Of a stretch of DNA of 5,017 bases, positions 1 to 4,032 are shown piece after piece. The stretch is taken from contig JAUVBC010000192.1 of assembly GCA_030591405.1 (NCBI GenBank), positions 1 to 5,017 on the forward strand, written 5' to 3'. The DNA comes from Candidatus Zixiibacteriota bacterium. GTDB taxonomy: Bacteria; Zixibacteria; MSB-5A5; GN15; PGXB01. The number at the start of each line of letters is the position of its first letter. The first letter of the stretch is position 1. Below the pieces are notes generated by a model. It searched no databases and had not been told where the DNA came from. It was given only the letters and a program-made list of their open reading frames with translations. The position numbers were made by a program, and so were the translations under genes.

Positions 1-29
1 GGATACCGTTTCTGTTGATAGCTTGTCAA
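1..29 (-). promoter_or_regulatory. Possible promoter for the gene after dnaA (cut by window edge)
   Basis: On the minus strand a perfect TTGACA (29-24) is followed after 18 bases by TATCC at the window edge (5-1), an incomplete -10. If real it would drive the next gene, expected to be dnaN, and two DnaA-box-like sites cover its -35 and spacer. The missing sequence prevents a firm call. Confidence 0.25.
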
Positions 30-31
30 CA
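13..31. promoter_or_regulatory. Pair of opposed DnaA-box-like sites
   Basis: CTATCAACA on the minus strand (21-13) and TTGTCAACA on the plus strand (23-31) each match TTATCAACA in eight of nine bases and diverge from each other with one base between. They overlap the possible dnaN promoter described separately. Confidence 0.4.
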
Positions 32-79
32 ATTGTTTTTTGATATTCTATCTGTCCACATCGAAATAAACTCAACATA

Positions 80-111
80 TTATCAACCATTTTATACAAA
101 GGTTTTCCACA
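80..111 (+). promoter_or_regulatory. Three phased DnaA-box-like sites after dnaA
   Basis: TTATCAACC (80-88), TTATACAAA (92-100) and TTTTCCACA (103-111) lie in one orientation with starts 12 and 11 bp apart. The last fits the relaxed consensus TTWTNCACA completely; the others miss one base. Single near-matches also occur by chance elsewhere in the window, so the clustering and phasing carry the evidence. Confidence 0.5.
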
Positions 112-115
112 CCGT

Positions 116-1504
116 TTAATTTAGCAATTTAGATGTAATTGCCTCAACTTTTTCCTTAAGTTCAAAGTTTTCATATATCTTTTTGGTTATCGATTCGCAG
201 GCATGAATAACGGTTGAATGGTCCCGTCCGCCAAATGATTCGCCAATATCTTTGAGAGAAAGCGGAGTATATTTCCGGGTCAGATACATCGCTATCTGGC
301 GAGCAAGGGCGATTTGAGCTGTTTTTTTCTTCACTTTCATCAGTTTTTGATCAATATGAAAAAATTCGGCCGTTTTTTGCTGGATCAGTGAAACTGTTAT
401 TTCTTTACGGGTTCGGCTAATTTCTTTGCCCAGGGTCCGGGTGGCAAATTCAAGATCGATCTCAACTTTTTCAAGTGAGGCGTAAGCCATCAGTTTATTA
501 AGACAACCCTCAAGTTCACGGATGTTGCTGGTGATATTATCAGCGATAAAATATAACACATCTTCAGGGACGGTGATCTTTTCCCTTTCGGCTTTAGCCC
601 GAAGAATAGCGACCCGGGTTTCCATCGTTGGTTGCTGTAAGTCGGCTACCAATCCGGATGAAAACCGCGACAGCAATCGCTCCTCGAGACCTTTGGTTTC
701 GTGCGGGTGACGGTCGGAGGTCAAGACGATCTGCTTTCCGGCGTGGTAGAGATCGTTGAAAGTATGAAAAAACTGCTCCTGAGTTGATTCTTTGCCGGAA
801 AAGAATTGAATATCATCAATCAGCAAGACATCGGCATTGCGATATTTCGATGAAAAACTTGATATCGTTCCGGTCGAAATGGAATTAATAAAATCAGATG
901 TAAATTTTTCAGACGAAGCATAAATAATATTTTTGCTTTGATTGTTTTTCAGGACCTGATGCCCAATCGCCTGAGCCAGATGAGTTTTACCAAGCCCGGT
1001 GCCGCCATAGATAAAAAGCGGATTGTAATTAGTGGTGCCGGGATCACCCGAGACAGCCACTGCGGCCGCATGAGCAAACTGGTTAAAATCCCCGACCACC
1101 AGATTGTCAAAGTTATATCTCTTGTTAAGTGAGTTAGCCATTGGTATCCGGGGCTGTTTGGTCATAGACTTAGATTGCAGTTCCGGGACGGCAAGCTCCA
1201 TCTCGGTCTGCGGTATCTCATCGCAACTGTATATTTCAAAGGAATATGGTATTCCAATGTTACCAACTTCGTTGATAGCTTCCGATATTAAATCGGAATA
1301 ATGTCCCTTGAGCCAATCGGCTACAAACTGGTTGGGAACCTTAATTACAAATGAGTCAGGATTTTCGTTATCGTCCTCGAATTTGTCCCCGGCTTTAGTA
1401 TGTCTGAACCATGTATTATAAGAATGTTTTTTTATTCTTAAAGCTATGTATTTCAGACAGTCATCCCATAATTGGTTATTACTAATATTGTTTATGGCGG
1501 TCAT
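116..1504 (-). CDS. dnaA: Chromosomal replication initiator protein DnaA
   Basis: DnaA is the AAA+ ATPase that binds 9-bp DnaA boxes at oriC, melts the origin and helps load the replicative helicase; it also acts as a transcription factor. The 462-residue length is normal and all four domains are visible. Domain I is about residues 11-90 (LWDDCLKYIALRI, TWF), with a short linker to about 125. The AAA+ domain III has Walker A GGTGLGKT (167-174), Walker B VLLIDD (226-231), sensor I LTSDR (261-265), box VII ERLLSRF with the likely arginine finger R280, and sensor II NIRELEG (R329). The DNA-binding domain IV carries the signature GGRDHSTVIHA (425-435). The ATG at 1504 gives a normal N-terminus and follows a GGGGAG ribosome site, although the 3-nt spacing is short. 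An oddity is that residues 395-397 (TAQ) stand where E. coli has S-R399-S, so the minor-groove arginine appears to be alanine. The gene is flanked on both sides by DnaA-box-like sites. The identification is certain. Confidence 0.99.
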   Translation of the reverse strand: MTAINNISNNQLWDDCLKYIALRIKKHSYNTWFRHTKAGDKFEDDNENPDSFVIKVPNQFVADWLKGHYSDLISEAINEVGNIGIPYSFEIYSCDEIPQTEMELAVPELQSKSMTKQPRIPMANSLNKRYNFDNLVVGDFNQFAHAAAVAVSGDPGTTNYNPLFIYGGTGLGKTHLAQAIGHQVLKNNQSKNIIYASSEKFTSDFINSISTGTISSFSSKYRNADVLLIDDIQFFSGKESTQEQFFHTFNDLYHAGKQIVLTSDRHPHETKGLEERLLSRFSSGLVADLQQPTMETRVAILRAKAEREKITVPEDVLYFIADNITSNIRELEGCLNKLMAYASLEKVEIDLEFATRTLGKEISRTRKEITVSLIQQKTAEFFHIDQKLMKVKKKTAQIALARQIAMYLTRKYTPLSLKDIGESFGGRDHSTVIHACESITKKIYENFELKEKVEAITSKLLN

Positions 1505-1507
1505 TTT

Positions 1508-1513
1508 CTCCCC
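1508..1513 (-). promoter_or_regulatory. Ribosome binding site of dnaA
   Basis: GGGGAG stands three bases upstream of the ATG at 1504. The core is good but the spacing is shorter than usual. No nearby in-frame start keeps the domain I helix (LWDDCL...) intact with a better site, so this ATG is retained. Confidence 0.55.
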
Positions 1514-1600
1514 GGTTGCTAAAAATCAGTTCGGGTAATTCTTCCAATGAATATGATGCTAAAAATTTACTATTATTGTGGTGTGATATTTGCAAACAAG

Positions 1601-1609
1601 TTATCAACA
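1601..1609 (+). promoter_or_regulatory. DnaA box TTATCAACA
   Basis: The nonamer TTATCAACA differs from the E. coli consensus TTATCCACA only at the variable sixth base. It lies about 97 bp before the dnaA start and faces the same way as the boxes at 1687-1706. Bound DnaA here would lie within the predicted dnaA leader. Confidence 0.65.
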
Positions 1610-1662
1610 ATATAAAAATAGATATATTGACACAAACGGATAGCTGTAAGACGGTTCCACCA

Positions 1663-1686
1663 CGCTAAGCATCCCCCGGCGCTAAG
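1663..1686. repeat. 7-bp direct repeat CGCTAAG in a GC-rich patch
   Basis: CGCTAAG occurs at 1663-1669 and again at 1680-1686, bracketing CATCCCCCGG. The second copy runs straight into the DnaA box at 1687. A GC-rich island beside DnaA boxes in otherwise AT-rich DNA recalls the GC-rich spacers of some origins, but its role here is unknown. Confidence 0.45.
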
Positions 1687-1706
1687 TTATTAACATTTTA
1701 TCAACA
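1687..1706 (+). promoter_or_regulatory. Tandem DnaA boxes upstream of dnaA
   Basis: Two nonamers in the same orientation, TTATTAACA (1687-1695) and TTATCAACA (1698-1706), start 11 bp apart, about one helical turn, so both would face one side of the DNA. The second is identical to the box at 1601. They lie just downstream of the predicted dnaA transcription start, a position suited to autorepression as well as origin binding. Confidence 0.65.
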
Positions 1707-1722
1707 TGCCGCAAGGCATGTT
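1703..1722 (-). repeat. Perfect 8-bp inverted repeat with 4-nt loop
   Basis: AACATGCC and GGCATGTT pair perfectly around a four-base loop (GCAA on the plus strand, TTGC on the minus strand). No T-run follows on either strand, so it does not look like an intrinsic terminator. It overlaps the last four bases of the DnaA box at 1698-1706. It would lie about 10 nt from the 5' end of a dnaA transcript starting near 1731, where it could act as a 5' stem-loop in the mRNA or as a DNA-level site. Confidence 0.6.
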
Positions 1723-1737
1723 CTTACTGACAGGCGT

Positions 1738-1766
1738 ATAAAACAGATAAAATAGCCCCGGGTCAA
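1738..1766 (-). promoter_or_regulatory. Possible dnaA promoter
   Basis: On the minus strand TTGACC (1766-1761, five of six -35 matches) is followed after 17 bases by TTTTAT (1743-1738, four of six), with TTTATA one base further on. A start near 1731 would give a leader of roughly 225 nt containing the hairpin and all three upstream DnaA boxes. The -10 is weak and AT-rich DNA offers other candidates. Confidence 0.4.
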
Positions 1767-1828
1767 GGGCAGAACCTTTAATATTTAACATATTTGGAAC
1801 TCGTTATCGTAATGGCGATTATGAGCGA

Positions 1829-1854
1829 TACTATTTTTTACTATTGTACTATTG
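1829..1854. repeat. TACTATT repeats in AT-rich DNA, possible unwinding element
   Basis: TACTATT occurs at 1829-1835, 1839-1845 and 1847-1853; the last two form a tandem TACTATTG pair of 8 bp. A further copy lies at 1568-1574. On the minus strand each reads AATAGTA, which contains the TAG element seen in DnaA-trio sequences. Together with the A/T-rich bases up to about 1900 this is the best candidate for a DNA unwinding element. The repeats are seen directly; the role is inferred. Confidence 0.4.
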
Positions 1855-1920
1855 AAGTCTGCGGTAATCATAAAATAATTTTTTGAAAGTTGTAAAGTAT
1901 ATAGGGGCAATAAGTACAAC

Positions 1921-2997
1921 TTACTTTTTCACATTGGCTATGGCACGGGCGATATTCAAATAATAATCAGCGAGCTCAGTATTATCTGATAGTACAATTG
2001 GTGTCCCGTTATCGGCAGCTTCGCGGATCTCGGTTTTAATCGGTATTTCACCGATAAATGGTACCTTAAGATTTTTGGCCAGTTCCTTACCGCCGTCCTT
2101 GCCGAAGATATAATCCCTTTTGCCATTGCTTTCATAGTACGACATATTTTCGATAACACCGAGCACCGACAGCTTGGTTTTCTCTGCCATTTTGGCAACC
2201 CGTCCGGCGGTATGGGAGGCAACCGGTTGCGGGGTAGTAACAACCAGAATCTCTGCTTTAGGCAGCGCCTGACTGATGGTGATCGAAATGTCACCGGTTC
2301 CCGGTGGGAGATCGATCAAAAGAAAATCGAGTTTATCCCAGAGGGTGTCATTGATAAACTGATTGATCGCTTTGTGTAACATCGGTCCGCGCCAGATAAC
2401 CGGCTGGCTTTCATCGAGAAAGAATCCCATCGAGATCACCTGAATATTTTCACGTCTTAGTGGAATAATGTGATTATCAATTGTGGTCGGATTACCACTA
2501 ACTCCAAGAATTCGTGGTATCGAGAACCCATATACATCAGCATCAAGGACACCGACCTTGTAATCGAGTGAACTCAGGGCAGCAGCCAGGTTAGCTGTTA
2601 CAGTTGATTTACCAACTCCGCCTTTACCTGATGAAACGGCAATAACCCGTTTGGCGAAATCACCGGCAACAGCTTCGGGCATATCACCCTTTGGCTGGTC
2701 CTTACGATCACCATACAATTTTTTGGTCAGGTTTTTTCGTTGTTCATCGCTCATGACGCCAAGATCGACTTCAACTTTTTCAACACCCTCCAACGCACTA
2801 ACCATTGTCGTGATATCTTCAGTAATTTTTTTCTTCAGGGGACAACCTGCTATTGTTAGTGAGACACCGACTTTGACCGTGCCACCGTCGATCTCAACAT
2901 ATTTAATCATGTCAAGTTCGGTCAATGGTTTACGCAGTTCCGGATCGTTGATCTGACCGAGAACCTCATACACTTTATCTTTATTTATCTGGCTCAT
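1921..2997 (-). CDS. mrp: Mrp/ApbC-family iron-sulfur cluster carrier ATPase
   Basis: Mrp/ApbC/NBP35-family P-loop proteins bind and transfer iron-sulfur clusters to apoproteins in the cytosol. This 358-residue protein has the common two-part layout. An N-terminal MIP18 (DUF59) domain, about residues 5-85, contains NDPE (17-20) and GCPL (51-54). A MinD/SIMIBI-type ATPase follows: deviant Walker A SGKGGVGKST (123-132, signature lysine K125), DADVYG (152-157), Walker B LLIDLPPG (226-233), and the family motifs WRGPM (202-206) and IENMSYY (282-288). The position after NMSYY, where many bacterial Mrp proteins have CXXC for a bridging cluster, reads ESNGKRD and has no cysteine. The only cysteine in the protein is C52 in the MIP18 domain. 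Similar CXXC-less forms are known in some lineages and in chloroplast HCF101, so the gene is probably functional. The start at 2997 has AAGG eight bases upstream, and a good promoter sits just beyond. It stands apart from the lspA operon and directly precedes the dnaA regulatory gap. Confidence 0.95.
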   Translation of the reverse strand: MSQINKDKVYEVLGQINDPELRKPLTELDMIKYVEIDGGTVKVGVSLTIAGCPLKKKITEDITTMVSALEGVEKVEVDLGVMSDEQRKNLTKKLYGDRKDQPKGDMPEAVAGDFAKRVIAVSSGKGGVGKSTVTANLAAALSSLDYKVGVLDADVYGFSIPRILGVSGNPTTIDNHIIPLRRENIQVISMGFFLDESQPVIWRGPMLHKAINQFINDTLWDKLDFLLIDLPPGTGDISITISQALPKAEILVVTTPQPVASHTAGRVAKMAEKTKLSVLGVIENMSYYESNGKRDYIFGKDGGKELAKNLKVPFIGEIPIKTEIREAADNGTPIVLSDNTELADYYLNIARAIANVKK

Positions 2998-3005
2998 TTT
3001 TTAAA

Positions 3006-3009
3006 CCTT
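3006..3009 (-). promoter_or_regulatory. Ribosome binding site of mrp
   Basis: AAGG lies eight bases upstream of the ATG at 2997, in an otherwise A/T-only leader. It is modest in strength but well placed, and no other in-frame start competes with it. Confidence 0.6.
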
Positions 3010-3050
3010 TTATCTTTTATACGTTTTCTTTCTCATACAACAAGAAGGTT

Positions 3051-3078
3051 AATATATTGTTCCGATTATTGATGTCAA
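3051..3078 (-). promoter_or_regulatory. Sigma-70-type promoter for mrp
   Basis: On the minus strand a perfect -35 TTGACA (3078-3073) is followed after 16 bases by TATATT (3056-3051), five of six matches to the -10 consensus. Transcription would start near 3044, leaving a leader of about 47 nt before the mrp ATG. It lies in the 116-nt gap between lspA and mrp, which supports mrp being at least partly independent of the upstream operon. I saw no convincing terminator between lspA and this promoter, so read-through is possible. Confidence 0.65.
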
Positions 3079-3113
3079 GATAACGGGAAGAAAATATTGG
3101 GTAAAAAATATGT

Positions 3114-3659
3114 TCAGCTTGGATCTTCGACTGGAGCAGATTTAACCGATTGTAACTGTTTTGAGAAAAACAGAATAAAGACCATTAAAATAATTATTCC
3201 GATCGTAATAGCCGCATCGGCGATATTAAAGGTCCACCAGCGCTCGATTATTCTTCCGAACATATTAAAATCGAAGAAATCAAAATCAAGAAAATCGACC
3301 ACCCGTCCAGACTGAACCCGATCAATTATATTGCCAACCGCCCCTCCGGCAATCAGGGCCATCGAATTAGTGATAAATTTTTGTGAGCGATTGGAATAAA
3401 TAAAGTAAAAAACCAATATTAATATGGCGATAGCTGAAATCAGATAAAAAGCAGGGCCGCCAAAGTTGGTGCCCATAGCTCCGCCTTCATTATAAATCAA
3501 CTTGAATTGGAAAAAACTGCCGATAACCTGATATGTTTCACCCTCTTTCAGTTCGGCCACCGCCCACATCTTGGTCAGCTGATCAACAAGAGCAACAGCT
3601 ATCAGTATCAGCGAGGGAACAATCAGCTTTTTAAAATCAGCGCAGACTTTTTTTGGCAT
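3114..3659 (-). CDS. lspA: Lipoprotein signal peptidase (signal peptidase II)
   Basis: LspA is an inner-membrane aspartyl protease that cleaves the signal peptide from diacylglyceryl-modified prolipoproteins. With the ATG at 3659 the protein has 181 residues, a little longer than the usual 160-170. Hydrophobic segments lie at about 12-25, 69-88, 98-112 and 146-166, matching the four-helix topology. Family motifs are VDQLTK (25-30), YNEGGAMG (56-63), GGAVGNIIDR (105-114) followed by VVDF (120-123), and FNIAD (144-148). D122 and D148 should be the catalytic pair by comparison with characterised LspA. The stretch between them is somewhat long and rich in Phe and Asp. The frame is open to an upstream ATG at 3698, but that would deepen the overlap with the preceding gene, has no ribosome site, and adds a lysine-rich tail. 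The 3659 start has a purine-rich GAAGAG-like stretch immediately upstream and overlaps the DksA-like gene by 23 nt, which suggests translational coupling. The function is secure; the exact start is less so. Confidence 0.95.
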   Translation of the reverse strand: MPKKVCADFKKLIVPSLILIAVALVDQLTKMWAVAELKEGETYQVIGSFFQFKLIYNEGGAMGTNFGGPAFYLISAIAILILVFYFIYSNRSQKFITNSMALIAGGAVGNIIDRVQSGRVVDFLDFDFFDFNMFGRIIERWWTFNIADAAITIGIIILMVFILFFSKQLQSVKSAPVEDPS

Positions 3660-4020
3660 TCTCTTCTTTTTCTTTGCACTCGATGCAATATCTGGCATGT
3701 GGAACCGCTTCTAATCGTGCTTTGCCAATCGCTTTTCCACAGGTGTGACAATTACCATACTCACCTTTGCGGAGCCTGCGCAGCGCTTCATCAATATGAT
3801 AAAGCAGACGCCCCGATTTGGAGGCAAGCATAAAAGCTTTCTCCCGTTCCATTGCGTCAGTGCCCTGGTCGGCCATATGGTATGAATAACCGGAAATATC
3901 TCCAGTTGCCTCTTTGATAGTGGAATCAATCTGCGTCTTCCGTTCCTGAAGCTGCAGGACCATCTCCTCACGTTTTTTCAGGAGGAGCTTTTCATACTTT
4001 TTCAAATCAGCTTTTTTCAT
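3637..4020 (-). CDS. DksA/TraR-family C4 zinc-finger protein
   Basis: Members of this family enter the secondary channel of RNA polymerase and adjust initiation, often together with ppGpp. The 127-residue protein begins with a long charged, coiled-coil-like helix (about 2-45). The tip segment MADQGTDAMERE (49-60) has acidic D51 and D55 near where DksA carries its functional aspartates. A second helix (about 56-85) leads into the zinc finger YGNCHTCGKAI ... YCIEC, with the four cysteines C91, C94, C112 and C115. This C4 arrangement is that of classical zinc-binding DksA. The protein is shorter than E. coli DksA (151 residues) at the N-terminus and resembles the short DksA/TraR proteins often found beside lspA, so I give no gene symbol. 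The ATG at 4020 follows a strong AGGAG with 5-nt spacing. It lies 12 nt after ileS and overlaps lspA, so the three genes are probably co-transcribed. Family assignment is secure; whether it answers to ppGpp cannot be read from sequence. Confidence 0.93.
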   Translation of the reverse strand: MKKADLKKYEKLLLKKREEMVLQLQERKTQIDSTIKEATGDISGYSYHMADQGTDAMEREKAFMLASKSGRLLYHIDEALRRLRKGEYGNCHTCGKAIGKARLEAVPHARYCIECKEKEENAKKSLR

Positions 4021-4025
4021 CTGTG

Positions 4026-4030
4026 CTCCT
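4026..4030 (-). promoter_or_regulatory. Ribosome binding site of the DksA-like gene
   Basis: AGGAG lies five bases upstream of the ATG at 4020 and inside the 12-nt gap after the ileS stop. It is the strongest ribosome site in the window and fixes the start of this gene. The tight spacing supports a shared transcript with ileS. Confidence 0.85.
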
Positions 4031-4032
4031 AT

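Larger units (their letters stand above)
1..115. other. dnaA downstream intergenic region, possible second origin half
   Basis: No gene is visible between the dnaA stop and the window edge. The stretch is AT-rich and holds five nonamers that match a DnaA box in at least eight of nine bases, counting TTATNCACA-like forms, and no convincing terminator. By common gene order dnaN would lie below position 1, making this the dnaA-dnaN gap, which carries oriC in many bacteria. The next gene is not in the window, so this cannot be confirmed. Confidence 0.5.
1505..1920. other. dnaA upstream intergenic region, candidate part of oriC
   Basis: This 416-nt gap between mrp and dnaA has no credible gene on either strand. 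Going from dnaA upwards it contains: a perfect DnaA box; a GC-rich patch with a 7-bp direct repeat; two more boxes 11 bp apart; an 8-bp hairpin touching the last box; a possible dnaA promoter; and an AT-rich stretch with three TACTATT units. Clustered DnaA boxes next to AT-rich DNA beside dnaA are the usual marks of a bacterial origin and of dnaA autoregulation. The sites are seen directly; origin function is inferred. Confidence 0.6.

Noticed and set aside
522..1301. Plus-strand open frames opposite dnaA (522-710, 938-1132, 1104-1301)
   Set aside because: They are antisense shadows of dnaA, overlap one another in part, and show no known motif or ribosome site.
1547..1615. 22-codon ATG-to-stop frame on the plus strand upstream of dnaA
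   Set aside because: No ribosome site, very short, and it runs through the DnaA box at 1601; composition is what AT-rich DNA gives by chance.
1627..1655. Perfect TTGACA on the plus strand in the dnaA upstream gap
   Set aside because: The -10 position reads GACGGT and no plus-strand gene lies downstream.
1648..1690. GC-rich patch resembling part of a tRNA on the minus strand
   Set aside because: No acceptor stem, anticodon arm or T-loop could be assembled around it.
1812..1886. 24-codon plus-strand frame across the TACTATT repeats
   Set aside because: No properly spaced ribosome site and no recognisable peptide; its repeated Tyr codons come from the DNA repeats.
1889..1920. GTTGTA/TACAAC inverted repeat just after the mrp stop, considered as a terminator
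   Set aside because: Only a 6-bp AT-rich stem with a 20-nt loop, and the following bases are A-rich rather than a clean T-run on the transcribed strand.
3660..3698. Upstream lspA start at 3698 giving 194 residues
   Set aside because: No ribosome site, deeper overlap with the DksA-like gene, and an N-terminus longer than the family norm.
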